Positions 44,849 to 56,677 of a DNA stretch of 64,000 nucleotides are shown piece by piece. Within the stretch, counting starts at the first letter, position 1, and every line of letters starts with the position of its first letter. A program made the translations under genes and the position numbers. Source of the stretch: Pelobates cultripes (taxonomy: Eukaryota; Chordata; Amphibia; Anura; Pelobatidae); assembly GCA_933207985.1 (NCBI GenBank), contig OW240916.1, forward strand, positions 264,911,851 through 264,975,850, in the 5' to 3' direction. Under the pieces are notes generated by a model. The model saw nothing but the letters and a program-made list of their open reading frames with translations. It searched no databases and had not been told where the DNA came from.

Positions 44849-45885
44849 AGTTATTCTATTCATAGGGAATCGCATGCACTAAAATACATGCTTTCTAATA
44901 TTCACTCGCTTGTTCCCTTATCAGAAACGCACGTACGGTTTAATTTGTAAACAGAACTTTTCACTGTTATTTATCTGAATGATTTAAAGCCAGAAGCTCA
45001 CAATGTCTAGTCCTAGCTCTCTAAAGTCTTTAAAATTAGTAAATTTACTTCAGGTAGTAGTAACATCTATATATTGACTGGTGACTAGGTTAATTCAGAG
45101 TGTGTGGAGTAAGCTGTTTGAAGCCAACTATATTATAAGTAGATTATTTATATAAGTTTAAAAAATATATAGTTGAAGAGTGCTTGTACAAAGTGTTCTT
45201 GGTTTGATTGACATTGCTAAATTATTTAACTAGTCCAAACAGACATTTTCACACATTCACCAGAGTTATCCATATTTCTCTTTAAATCGTATGTGTAATT
45301 TTCTCCATGATCCATCCTCCTTGATTCTTCTAGGTTTTTAATGTTGAGGGTTAAAAGTACCAGCAACAAATGGTTTGAAAGCAGATGTTCATCCTCCATT
45401 TTTGGGTTGTTATCTCAAGGCTTTTAAGATGAATGGCAATGATGTGTTGGCTACCTGGCTATTTTTACTGGAACCTTAACAAACTAATTTTTACATGTAT
45501 AAGACTATGTTTTTTTCTAAAAAATTTTAGTCTGAAATTGGGGGTCGTCTTATACAAGGAATGTCACTAAAGGAGTTAAAAAAATGTGAGTGGGCCTAAG
45601 TTAAGATGGCGCCTGTCGCATTTCAGTGTGCCACGGCCCACACACATACCTGGCCTGCCTTCCGCCGATCCACTTCTGAATGCTGTGGCAAGGAGGAAGA
45701 GGTCCGTATATGCGTGGGAGCTGCAGCAGACATCAGCACTTACCACCAACGGAGCTCCAGAGACATGCCACACTATTAAAGGAGCAGCCATATTTAGGTT
45801 TGCTCCACCTCAGGTAGATCTTGCATTTTGATTTATATTTATGGGGAGGAAATGGGGATCAGGGAGCAGAGGTAATACTAGTGTA
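44849..45885. other. intronic DNA; left part of a repeat around the minisatellite
   Basis: GGGGGTCGTCTTATACAAGG (45540) resembles GGGGTTGTCTTATACATGGG at 46570, right of the minisatellite. The two may belong to one old DNA transposon enclosing the array. The frame at 45586-45831 has no recognised motif. Confidence 0.4.
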
Positions 45886-45892
45886 ATGTCCC

Positions 45893-46412
45893 AGCATGCC
45901 CTCACACCACCCGCTGTATTGTGGGAGCTGTAGTCTCCCAGAATGCCCTCCCACCACCTGACGTATTAAGGGAGCTGTAGTCTCCCAGCATGCCCTCACA
46001 CCATCTGCTGTATTGTAGGAGCTGTAGTCTCCCATCATGCCCTCCCACCACATGCTGTATTGTGGGAGCTGTAGTCTCCCAGAATGCCCTCCCACCACAT
46101 GCTGTATTGTGGGAGCTGTAGTCTCCCAGCATGCCCTCCCACCACATGCTGTATTGTGGGAGCTGTAGTCTCCCAGCATGCCCTCCCACCACATGCTGTA
46201 TTGTGGGAGCTGTAGTCTCCCAGAATGCCCTCCCACCACATGCTGTATTGTGGGAGCTGTAGTCTCCCAGCATGCCCTCAAACCGCCTGCTGTATTGTGT
46301 GAGCTGTAGGCTCCCAGCATGCCCTCCCACCACATGCTGTATTGTGGGAGCTGTAGTCTCCCAGAATGCCCTCCACCACATGCTGTATTGTGGGAGCTGT
46401 AGTCTCCCAGCA
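45893..46412. repeat. 47-bp minisatellite, ~11 copies
   Basis: The unit is TGTATTGTGGGAGCTGTAGT followed by CTCCCAGMATGCCCTCCCAC and CACATGC. Each unit has a GGGAG...CTCCC stem with a 7-nt loop, and the TCCCAGCATGC or TCCCAGAATGC half of the ZNF143/Staf site consensus. 47 is not a multiple of three and yet three minus-strand frames stay open because the unit lacks stops; these are artefacts. Confidence 0.92.
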
Positions 46413-48904
46413 TGCACTATAGAGCCATTAACTTCACAGAGTACCGTAGCACAAGGGACGCATGAGAATCAGAAGTGTGTTGTTCTCCTCAGAAGTCATC
46501 TCTAAAATATCAAAGTTGTTCTAATTGATGTTTAAAATATTGATTTCTTAATTTTGGGCTAAAAAAATAGGGGTTGTCTTATACATGGGGGCATCGTATA
46601 CACGGAAAAATAAGGTAAGTATTTATAAATTACCTCCTCTAAAACTCTATACAATAGCATACATCAAACGGTATAGTGTTTTTGGTCTTCACTATTGGTT
46701 TAGCTCAGCCTTTCTCTCAAAGGGTCAGACATTTTAAAAATTATTTATTAAAGTGTTACTCCAAGCACCATTAGCACTTCAGTGTTTTGAAGTGGTTACG
46801 GTGAATGTCAGCTCTCTAATATTATATGATGTTTTCTTTTTTCTTTAAATAGTGTATATTTATGGCATTGTTACATCCATTATATAATTCCTGGTGGCAT
46901 TATTGCTTGTGAAGCATTAAGAGTCCCCTATTTTATTAGATGTACTCTGTTTGTTTGGCCAACTAGTAAACTAACGTGTATATATTTCTATGCCACTGGT
47001 AAATAATTTCAGACCATTCTATTTCAGGAGATGAGGTATGTACACGAATGTAATACCCTGTATCTCATCTTTTCTTAACTCTTTATAAGCAAAGGGATTT
47101 TGTATTTCATTGGTTCACACACAAATCTGTACAGTGCATACTGCCAGTGATGAATACTGGATTAATTATTTACCAAATGAAAATAAATGGCATTCAGTGG
47201 CTGAAGAGGTTGCAATAGGTTGTTTTACAGGATATGGACTGTGAGAGTGCCAGTTCTTTCAGTGCCTTCCAGATAGAGCACAACAGCGAGAGACTGTTGA
47301 GCGTCAACGCATTATGTTTGTGTAGTTGGATTAAATTTATTACCTCAATTTATATGGAAATGCAGTTTAGGATATAAATAAGCTATTCTTGTTTATCTGC
47401 AACCAGAGCCATTTTCATCAACTCAGAGCTGGGGATTTACAGAAGACTCAATAAGAATTAGAAGTATGAATTACCGAATAGTGAATCATACCATGCTTAA
47501 ATACTATGGCTTGTGGCTTGCTGTGAATTGAGCAGTGAGCAAAAAAACATTAAAATAATAATAAATAAACGAAAGAGGATAAATTATAGCAAAACAAAAT
47601 GTTGTAGCAGATAATGATCAGAATAAATGACTTTTTCTCCCTGGTTTCTATATAGTCTTTTCTCAATTTGATTGTGAAAAAAAGTCTGTGCCAGTTTTTG
47701 GAAGGTTCTTTAAAACCTACTTCGATGGATAGAATATGAATACCTGGGCATATTGTTTGACTATTTGAACTTTTAAGAGTGAAAATAAATTTCCTGATTA
47801 CGCCAGGGCAGCATTGACTTATTTGAATATAAATGATGTGTATAACCTGGTGTAAAACCCAAGGCCCAACAGATAAAAATGTATCTCTAACGGGTAAGTG
47901 ACTATTGTTAGGATCCTTCACAGCAGTTAGGAAGGAGCCTGCTTTAACAGGCCTAGATTTTATTTTTTGCTCACCAAGTCAATATTTTATACGCCAGACC
48001 AGGGTTCAGCCTATTAATCCTGAAATCCCAATAAACATCACCTACACAAAGGTGACTCCAAACGTGTACCCCTTTTAGTGACCCGGCGTCTGACCTAAGC
48101 TTTATCCCTGAGGAGATGACAATGGTTCATGGGGTGCATAAGGAAGCCTCTAGTTTTAACAGATTACAGTAGTCTGTTGGTTTGTAAAATCCCAATTTGA
48201 CAGTAGAACACAGGCCATAGCAGTTAATCTGCCTCTATCACAACTATTGCTGTTTTTTACGGATGTTTGCCTGCATAATAATATTATAACACCCCGAGGA
48301 CAGAACAGTACATATCCAGTGAAAGAGAGCATCTTCCAGGTAACTAAAGTCTACACCTGTGTACAAGACCTGACAGGAAGGTGACTTCCTCAAGATACGT
48401 GGCTTTTATTAATTGGCACTTGTGCTTTTTGGACAAAACATGCCTCCTTCAGAGAGTGCAATCTTACTCCTCTACTGCATATGTGACAAGGCCAATTTGA
48501 ATATCATCATGCTTTATCTGTGGAATTTCAGGAATAATTTTTACTGATTGTTTTAAATTTATATTTCACTGGGCAGAAAAAATGTATAAATACAATACAT
48601 TTGTATAGGCCTTGATTTAATAAGCTTTCCAAATAATTCAGTAGAGTTAGAAAAAAATTCCAAATTATTTATTTACAAAATTTCCCTTTATTGGTGACTT
48701 CTGTAGTTAAATAATTTCTAAAGTTTTTCTAACAGTACAGAAGCATTTGGAAAGCCAAGGCCATAGTCCGTTACGTTATCGAAAGGCATAAACAATCGAA
48801 CCTGATTAGTACAATGGTACAATGCCCTATGCAGGACAAAACTCAGGCACACCCCTCCCCCCGCACCACCCCCACCCATCCCTTCCCCCCCCGCCCCACC
48901 TTCT
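46413..48904. other. unique intronic DNA
   Basis: Apart from the GTCTTATACATGGG repeat near 46575 nothing is recognised. A C-rich tract (about 48845-48900) leads into the CA array. A 123-codon minus frame at 47550-47921 lacks splice context and motif. Confidence 0.45.
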
Positions 48905-49310
48905 TAATACACACACACACACAGACACACAGTCAGACACACACACACACAGTCAGACACACACACAGTCAGACACAGTCAGACACACACACACACACAG
49001 AGTCTCACACACACACACACAGTCAGACACACACACACACACACAGTCAGACACACACACACACAGTCAGACACACACACAGTCAGACACACACAGTCAC
49101 ACACACACACAATCAGACACACACACAGTCAGACACACACACACACAGTCAGACACACACACACAGACACACACACACACACAGTCAGACACACACAGTC
49201 AGACACACACACACACACAGAGTCAGACACACACACACACACACACAGTCAGACACAGACACACACACACACACACACACAGTCAGACACACACAGTCAC
49301 TCACATTAAC
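48905..49310. repeat. CA microsatellite with AGTCAG punctuation
   Basis: Runs of (AC)n are separated by AGTCAGACAC. Two plus-strand His/Thr/Gln-rich frames of 168-169 codons are by-products of this array. Confidence 0.95.
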
Positions 49311-49694
49311 ACTTTTTTTTTAAATTAAACCCCCCCAGCCTTATGCTGGGGGGGGGTCCCTCTATCCCTGGGGGTCCAGTGGCTGGCGAGGGAGCTCTTC
49401 CTCTGAGCGGTCTGCTCAGCTCCCTCGAACGCTGCAGAGTGATGCCGGGAGCCGGAATATGATCTCATATTCCGGCTCCGCCTCCCAGCCTCACTCTGCG
49501 GCGCGCGAGGGAGCTGAGCAGACCACTCAGAGGAAGAGCTCCCTCGCCAGCCGCCCACACGCCCAGCATGTCAGTTAGCCGCGAGGCTAACTAGACATTT
49601 GCCTTGGGCATTTGGGGGCAGCGTTTTTTGCTGCCCACTGGAAAATGCCGCCCAAGGCAAATGCCTTGTTTGCCTCGTGGCTAATACGTCCCTG
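49311..49694. mobile_element. right half of a hAT element with hairpin cargo
   Basis: It ends GCTAATACGTCCCTG at 49694, the inverse of a CAGGGACGTATTAGC hAT terminus; nearby CAAGGCAAATGCCTTG is palindromic. Order: CA array, T/A run, CCCCCCCAGCC, then a hairpin with arms at 49381-49552 whose centre (GCCGGAATATGATCTCATAT) is homologous to the hairpin at 37740. The left end could not be found. The solo LTR inserted 13 bp beyond the right end. Confidence 0.75.
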
Positions 49695-49707
49695 AACATT
49701 AGTAACA

Positions 49708-50920
49708 TGTAATGGACCGTTTTGCACACAAGGGGTAAAAACCGTTTAGGCGATCGTCCCCTTTTCAGAGATGCAGGCACAGCTACTGTAGAACACCAAA
49801 CTCACGAACCGCTAATAAGGGAATGCTCCAAACTCCTGAACGGCATACAATATAGCACTCCAAACACACAAACTGGAACCATACGAATCGCTGCTAGCAG
49901 ACGAATAGGAAAAGCACCCAAGCGGCTTACACTCCTAGCAATCAGTCTCTAACAGCGTACAGTAAATGCCCCCAAAGACGAGACAAGGTTCCGTGTTGAG
50001 GGTCAAGCAGTGGTCTTTTTAATGAGGGCTACCTGCCCAGTATTTATGCAGGTCTCCCACCTGGTGGACACTCCCCTAGGGGACCAAATGGGAGACTGTG
50101 ACAAGGGACAGACAAGTAGACAAATAGGACACACAGTCACATTGCATTCCCACAATGCATCCTGGCTTCCTCCCCTCTGCCCTGGAGATAATTGAGAAGT
50201 AATTCAATTATCTCCCAGGACAAAGGCAAATCGCCATTTTGCACGTGGGGATACTAAAACAAGAATTACTATTAAAATATACTATGTGACACAAGTTACA
50301 TTAAAACCATACATTTAACATATCCCCAGATAGCTCAGGTCTGAGCGCACATTATTAAGCAAATGGCGCTCAGACCACACGAATACAGTTCAATCGCCAT
50401 GGAGCCAAAGTCTTTACAAAGTTAGTTCTCATATGAATGAGCTCCATGGGATTCCTATCTGGGTTATAATACAGTCAGGTAAAACTACCGAACACCGGGC
50501 CGCTCGTGCACTCCCACCGAACAAGAAGGGAGGTCGGCGGCTTCAGCGGTGTTCGCGCCAAACTGTGTCCGTTTTTAGTTCCATGAGTTAGGCGTTGAAC
50601 ACCGCTGTGCATTTGCATGTTTAAAATGGCCGCAACCTCGTGTTCGGTAAACGAATGGTGGCCACCCAGTAATTGTCAATTGAGCTGCGGTTAACCGCAG
50701 CTTCTGGGAGGCTAATTGACGGCACACTCCAGCTCCCAGGTGGTCTAGTCATTCGTGCGGTTGTTCGGTAGATTGACTCTACCGAACACCGGGCAGAAAA
50801 GCACGAATAAGTCTTTTCTGCAGGGGAAACAAAGTCTTTTAACATGGGGCCATAATCCAAAGGCAGCAGGCGAGCAACCAGGCTTCTCCAATGCAATGTG
50901 GCGAGATTGCTCTCGTCACA
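49708..50920 (-). mobile_element. solo LTR (1213 bp), minus orientation
   Basis: In plus-strand view it runs from TGTAATGGACCGTTTT to GAGATTGCTCTCGTCACA. A perfect 5-bp target duplication, TAACA, flanks it (49703-49707, 50921-50925). On the minus strand it begins TGTGACGAGAGC and ends GGTCCATTACA. It shares the ATCCCCAGATAGCT / TCTGAGCGC and GCCATGGAGCCAAAGTCTTT blocks with the LTRs at 29043 and 12187. It is in the sense orientation of plcxd3. Frames inside have no motifs. Confidence 0.92.
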
Positions 50921-50925
50921 TAACA

Positions 50926-51440
50926 TATATCAGCCATGTCAATTATGATGCAGAAATATTGGGGCTTAGCAAAACCTTTTTTCTTTACCATACACAAACC
51001 AATGTGTGTAGGACTAATGAAGGACATTATCTTCCCACCTGTGCTGTGTGCTGTGTAGCAAAGTGAAGCTGAAGACTTGTATGATGCAGAGAGAACTGTA
51101 ACAGTGCTCTGTGCATAGTCCTCCATAAGTGGGACCGGCGAACATGACTGGCAGTCAGTCTGGCATGCATTTACACAGGTCGTGTCACTAGCCCATACAA
51201 CTTTGTAGGATGCCAATGTTAGGGGATATGCTAACAAAGTTGTTTGTGGAGACAAAATGTTTTAGCAACTGCTTTATTGTTTTAACTGTACAGGTAGTTG
51301 GATGGATGAATGGATGTATAGTTTCTAGTTCATCTATCTAGACCTAAAGATTTCAATTAAATTGTTAAATCTCCGCAATTCCTATAGACAAAAAAAACTC
51401 AAACTCCTTACAATTTTTCCCCTAACCACACTCCCTCAGC
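50926..51440. other. unique intronic DNA
   Basis: Nothing recognised; the minus frame over 50839-51255 is uninformative. Confidence 0.45.
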
Positions 51441-51725
51441 TGTCCTATTCCTATTTGCTCCCAGCTACAGCATAAGAGGTTTCTGCTTTGCATCGGTACT
51501 CCCACCACACCACCTGTTCCCTTGATCCTATTCCCTTGTATCTCATTCGCACTTTGTCTCCTTCTCTTGCTCTGTCTCTCACTAAAAGTTTCAGTGTCTC
51601 CCTCTGCTGTGGCACATTTCCTCTACCCTTCAAACATGCAACCGTAACTCCGTTTCTGAAAAAGCCCAAACTTGACCATAATTCTTCGTCCAACTACCGC
51701 CCTATCTCGCTACTGGCCAAGCTAG
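51441..51725 (+). pseudogene. L2-clade reverse transcriptase fragment (fingers region)
   Basis: The plus strand reads TCSLDPIPLYLIRTLSPSLA, then SLTKSFSVSLCCGTFPLPFK and VTPFLKKPKLD, then SNYRPISLL. LDPIP, G.FP..+KHA.V.P.LKKP and NYRPISLL are landmark motifs of L2/CR1-type reverse transcriptases before the catalytic palm. The fragment is cut off right after YRPISLL, about 30 nt before T2-like DNA. It is a dead remnant independent of the 3'-end copy at 22898. Confidence 0.85.
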
Positions 51726-51880
51726 CATCGAGGGACATTGGCGCTGGACCCAGGTAAGTGACAGAAGGGGTTATTTAGCCTCTTCTGCACCACAGGAGTG
51801 AGGGTGGGGGGCCCTTGACAGAAGGGGAAGCTACAGCGCCAGGAAAACAAGTTTGCTTTCCTGGCACTATAGTTTCTCTT
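51726..51880. mobile_element. T2-like MITE right-end fragment
   Basis: GCGCTGGACCCAGGTAAGTG and AAGCTACAGCGCCAGGAAAA followed by GTTTGCTTTCCTGGCACTAT match the right part of the T2 copies. The CCCTTTAA end is missing because a LINE tail follows directly. Confidence 0.6.
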
Positions 51881-52310
51881 TTTTTTTTTTTTTTTATTGA
51901 ATACTTTTTTGAAATAAGCATAGCAGTTACAGTAAAGCAAGGTACATGTTCGTAAGTATCACATGTGCTAGACATCGCACACATTTAGTACCAGCAAGTA
52001 CAATATTTAACATTGTAAAGGTACAACAATAATTGCAGGTTATGGCAGGGTACAATTTTTAGTACACGTTGCGTAGTTAGCTCATGTGTTATTATTTTGT
52101 GTGGTCATTGTGCGTGTAGTAGGTATGTTAGGTAAAGCTGCGTTTTAGGTGTAGCTCGGTTTAGTACTACAACAATAGGATTTGTGCCATGAAATGCCTG
52201 CACAACCATGCTTTCATCCTTCTCCTAAGGAGGCGTAATTTGTACCTCTGCTCTGGTTAACCGCTAATATAGAAAGGTTTAACAGAAACGAAAAGGGATA
52301 TGAATGGGGG
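51881..52310 (-). mobile_element. probable LINE 3' end with poly(A), minus orientation
   Basis: On the minus strand the sequence ends ...AAAAAAGTATTCAATAAAAA and continues as a poly(A) tract (plus-strand T run, about 51881-51897). A 3' UTR-like end with AATAAA then poly(A), joined abruptly to T2 DNA, is typical of an L1/Tx1-like insertion. No coding part is recognised, and the 5' boundary is approximate. Confidence 0.5.
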
Positions 52311-52316
52311 AGGGTG

Positions 52317-52435
52317 GGTTGGTTTCACTCCAGTGACTCACTTGAAACTGTGAACTTATTTTGCATCTTATATATCTTTAACTAACCTAATTTAGAGGAC
52401 TAAAATGGATGCCTTGGGCCAGATTTCCTTGTGCA
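52317..52435. repeat. diverged copy of the hairpin arm
   Basis: GGTTGGTTTCACTCC, ACTTGAAA, TTATTTTGCATC and CCTTGGGCCAGATTTCC match, in order, the reverse complement of 52576-52695 (GGTTGGTTTCACTCC, ACTTGAAA, AATTTTGCCTC, CCCCAAGTCAGATTCCCC). This older, imperfect palindrome therefore encloses the younger perfect left arm. Confidence 0.75.
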
Positions 52436-52463
52436 CCCTTAGGCATAGCGGTTATAGAAAAGC

Positions 52464-52653
52464 AATTTTGCCTCATGCATAACTTTAGCTAACATGACTA
52501 AGATGACTGCCCCAAGTCAGATTCCCCTGTCCCACTATCTATCCATCCACTGACCATCCCAGGGCTGATGACGGTTAGATAGTGGGACAGGGGAATCTGA
52601 CTTGGGGCAGTCATCTTAGTCATGTTAGCTAAAGTTATGCATGAGGCAAAATT
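52464..52653. repeat. perfect 78-bp inverted repeat with 34-bp loop
   Basis: The left arm 52464-52541 and right arm 52576-52653 are exact reverse complements over all 78 bases (checked base by base); the loop is 52542-52575. Arms begin AATTTTGCCTCATGCATAAC and end CCCACTATCTA before the loop. A diverged direct copy of the arm precedes it, and weaker outer arms extend the right side (see the next entry). Confidence 0.95.
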
Positions 52654-52699
52654 AGCTCATGATTTCAAGTGTGTCTATGGAGTGAAACCAACCTTTCCC

Positions 52700-53811
52700 C
52701 TAACTTTCCCCCTTTTTTCCCCTCCTTTTTCACTCTCTTTTTTTTTTCTCCTACCAATCCTTCTCCGTCTTAGCGGTCAAAATTTTAAAAAAAATCATAA
52801 AAATTACTTTTAAGCTAGTGGAAATAATAAATTAACATAATAACTGACATCTCACCATTACTCTCACAGTCAAAATAACTGCTTATACTGACAAAGCGTT
52901 ATGGTGAATGTTTAAAACTTCCAGAGCCCGTCGAGGATGTGTAAGTAGCCTTTATCACCTTTTTCTCCTCTTCTTACAGATACACGGATCCTGGATTTTG
53001 AATTTTATAAAACATTATTTGTAGTATCTCTGATATAGAGTCTATCTGGATTTCATGTCACGGATGAGGTCTGTTTATATTGTCTTTTGTACCATGTTAC
53101 ACATTGCACAAATAATGTTAGTACTTTTAAGGATACACCTCGTTGGCATTTTTAGTTTTCTAACATTACGGTCTATTTTGGAATTTGGATGATGATTTAA
53201 AAAGGAACCACATCGGAAGTCTAACTAAAGACTGATCAGACACAGCAAGTAACTACTGTGTATTTTATGAATTACCAGTGATGATCAGGGTTGCGGTACA
53301 AACGTTATGCACAAAGTTTTTCTTTTCCTTTTCTGTCCTTTTTTACAAATAACCACTTGGTTTATAATCCAACAATAGACTTTCAAAAGTTCAGAGTACT
53401 CACAATTACGATGTCTTGTTAGAGATGGTTAGTTTTCAGTACTCTTGCAACACCCAAAAGAGAGTAAAGGTAAAATACACAACATTTATTCCCCCATTCC
53501 TCCCTAGGGCTAAATTAAAATCAGCAAAATATTGGACCAAGTTTGAAAAATGTTTATTTGAAACAAAACACGTAGACTGCGGTTGTGTGCTAGTTACAAG
53601 GTCAGCTCTGCTGGGGCACTGACGTTTTGCTGCGGAGGTTGCGGTAGCTGCTCCGATATTTTGCTGTTTTTAATTTAGCCCTAAGGGGTGAAACAAACAT
53701 TGTGAATTTTACCTTAATTGATGTTGCCTGTCTTTTGGATAGTGAAAGCAGCGGACAACATTTATTGAACTAATGAAATCATGTGCTGTCTGAGAGGAAT
53801 GTGGTTACTAT
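52700..53811. other. unique intronic DNA
   Basis: A pyrimidine-rich tract lies at 52690-52770. Otherwise nothing is recognised. Confidence 0.5.
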
Positions 53812-53982
53812 TTAACCCCTTAAGGACCCAGCTTCAGAAGCTTGACTTACGCTTAATCACACAAGCAATTTTTGCACTTTCTTGCTGTTTGCGTTCAACT
53901 GCAATTTGCATCTCTCTCATTTATTGCACGACACATATTATATACTGTTTTTTAAAGGACAGAAAGAGCTTTAATTTGATAT

Positions 53983-54023
<41 letters not shown>

Positions 54024-54559
54024 GCTTATTTATTATAAAAAAATACAGAAAAATGCAAACAAAATGAAAAATTTTGTTTTTTTTTACAGTTTTTGCAATA
54101 ATAATGTGTGCATAATTAGTGCAAGTTAAGGAAAGTAATTAAAAATAAATTAATTTAGTTGTTCTGATTTACAGAATATATAATGTGTCTGGGTTTAAGT
54201 TTTTTTTGGTAGTTACAGGTCACAAAGCACAAGGAGTAAAATAAACTTTTAATGTGGAGCGATTTTAGAATTTGGTATGTTTGTCTTGTAAGCTTAAGAG
54301 CCATAAAAGAAAACAAAATTGCCACACAAAAGTATATATTTATATAAAGTAGACATCACGGCTATTTACCTAAGGTGGTTTTGATACTTTCAACATAGCC
54401 ATTTCACCGCCAACCTCTGCGAAATATTGGAGTAAAATTGTGGGTTTTTTTTGTTTTTGGCACACAAACTTATAACAAAGAACTTCTCATGTTTATTTTG
54501 TAAAGTTGGTGTGTGCTATTCCTGTACAAAGTTTTATTTTGTGTTCAGTTACATGTGGT

Positions 54560-56270
54560 GAGTAAAATGACACCCCCATTGTATGTCTTTGGCACTATTT
54601 CGTGAAGCTACAGTGCCAGATAGGATACCTGTCCTTTTCAGTATTCACAGTAGAATTTTTAGAGACGGATTTAATGAGCTTATGCTTCCATTTGGGGCAA
54701 TATAACAGTTTGACTGTTCAAAAAAAAACCACAAAGGCATATCATTTGTAAACGTAGACACTCCAGGGTATCTCATAAGGTGCATATTGTGCCTTAACAT
54801 GCCCCCATTTTTTCACCAATATATGCCAAAGTATGTGGTAAAAAAAAATTTGGGGCGTTTTTTAAATATGGATTGCATTTTTGCTGGGCATTTTGTATAT
54901 TTCACATGTGCCACTAAGTTCAAACCCCCAAAATTATGCTCAGCTAAGTCTTCTGAGTAAAATTACACCCCCATTGTATTTCTTTGGCACTATTTCGTGA
55001 AGCTACAGTGCCATATAGGAGACCTGTCCTTTTCAGTATTCACAGTAGAATTTTGAGAGACGTATTTAATGAGCCTATGCTTCCATTTGGGGTATTATAA
55101 CAGTTTGACTGTTCAAAAAAAAACTCACAAAGGCCTACCATTTGTAAAAGTAGACACTCCAGGGTATCTCATAAGGTGCATATTAGGCCTTAACATGCCC
55201 CCAATTTTTCACCAATATATGCCAAAGTATGTGATAAAAAAAGATTTTGTGCGTTTTTTACATATGGATTGCAATTTTGCTGGGCATTTTGTATATTTCA
55301 CATGTGCCACTAAGTTCAAACCCCCCAAATTATGCTCAGCTAAGTCTTCTGAGTAAAATTACACCCCCATTGTATGTCTTTGGTACTATTTTGTGAAGCT
55401 ACATTGCCATATAGGAGACCTATCCATTTCAGTATTTACAGTACAATTTCGAGAGATGGATTTAATTGGCCTAGGCTTCAATTTGGGGCATTATTGCAGT
55501 TGGAAAGTTCCAAAAAACACACAAAGGCCTACTATTTCTTAAAGTAGACACTCCAGGGTATTTCAAAAGGCATATTTTAAACCTTAGAGTAGGATCCTTT
55601 TTTATTATTTTATACCAAGTCTAGTTACAATTAGCATTTGTTCTGCCTTTTTGACACACTTGGAGATGTTACTGTATATTTTGTAATCCTTATGTGTGCT
55701 ATGGCAGTATAACACCTAATGTGTTGCTCAGCTATGTCCTCTTAGTGCAACAATACCCCCACGTGTACCCTTTTCAGGGATATGTGGATGTTGAAGGGGC
55801 ACATTGGAGACCAAGCCATATCAGTTTTTACCGAACTTTGAATTTTGATGCTCGGCCCATATGCAATTTCCAAGCATCTTAGCAGGTTTTACGTTCAAAC
55901 TACCCCACAAAGGCCTACCATTTCTTAAAGTAGACACCCCAGGGCATTTCAAAAGGCATATTTTAAACCTTAGCGTAGGATAATTTTTTTGTTAGTTTGT
56001 ACCAAGTCTAGTTACAATTAGCATTTTTTTGTCCTTTTTGACACACACTTGGAGATGTTACTGTATATTTTGCAATCTTTATGTGTGCTATGGCAGTAGA
56101 ACACCTTATATGTTGCTCAGCTATGTCCTCTTAGTGCAACAATACCCCCATGTGTACCTTTTTCAGGGTTATGTGGATGTTGAAGGGGCACCTTGGAGAC
56201 ACAACACTTTCATATTTTTCAAAAGTGGATGCTGGGCCAAAGTGTTATTTTAGCAGCTCAGGACTGCAAA
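54560..56270. repeat. five ~395-bp tandem units inside piggyBac element 2
   Basis: The marker GAGTAAAAT(G/T)ACACCCCCATTG, or its TTAGTGCAACAATACCCCCA variant, recurs at about 54560, 54955, 55351, 55743 and 56130. Unit count, order and period match element 1, so the array predates the split of the two copies. Confidence 0.85.
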
Positions 56271-56435
56271 TTACCTTTCAAAGCAAATTACCTCTCAAAG
56301 ACTACATATATTTTTAAGTGTAAGCAGCTCATCAATTCAAATTATGAACAAGTGCATACTATTTGCTGTGAAAAGGGGGAAGAGTTGGCTTAAATTTATC
56401 TGGGGGTAGTACCCAGTAATCTGCGTCACGGGCAA

Positions 56436-56677
56436 CACTGTCACGGATTCCAAAACACAGACAGACTACAAAGAGAGAGAACACAGAGAGAGACACTTGT
56501 AATACCGGTCCTTAGAATGGCCGGGCTATACAAGCAGAGAATAGTCAATGTACAAGCCAAGGTCAAAGGGGTAAAGAGAAACAGAACAACGATACGACAA
56601 GCCGAGGTCAAGGATCAGAGAAGACAGGATAAACGGGAGACAAAGCCAAGATTTGGTAACCAGACAGTTGACTAAAA
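56436..56677. repeat. copy of the unclassified repeat, inserted in piggyBac element 2
   Basis: From CTGTCACGGATTCC to about GGTAACCAGACAGTTG it shares CTTAGAATGGCC, AGAGAATAGTC and AAGCCAAGGTCA with 42592-42700. It adjoins the 3' side of the transposase remnant, which lacks its C-terminus. Confidence 0.6.

Noticed and set aside
45859..46417. Minus-strand 171-184 codon repeat-protein-like frames
   Set aside because: The 47-bp unit is not a multiple of three and lacks stops, so every frame stays open by chance; the unit is non-coding minisatellite.
48814..49328. Two 168-169 codon His/Thr/Gln-rich frames
   Set aside because: Products of the CA microsatellite in two frames at once.
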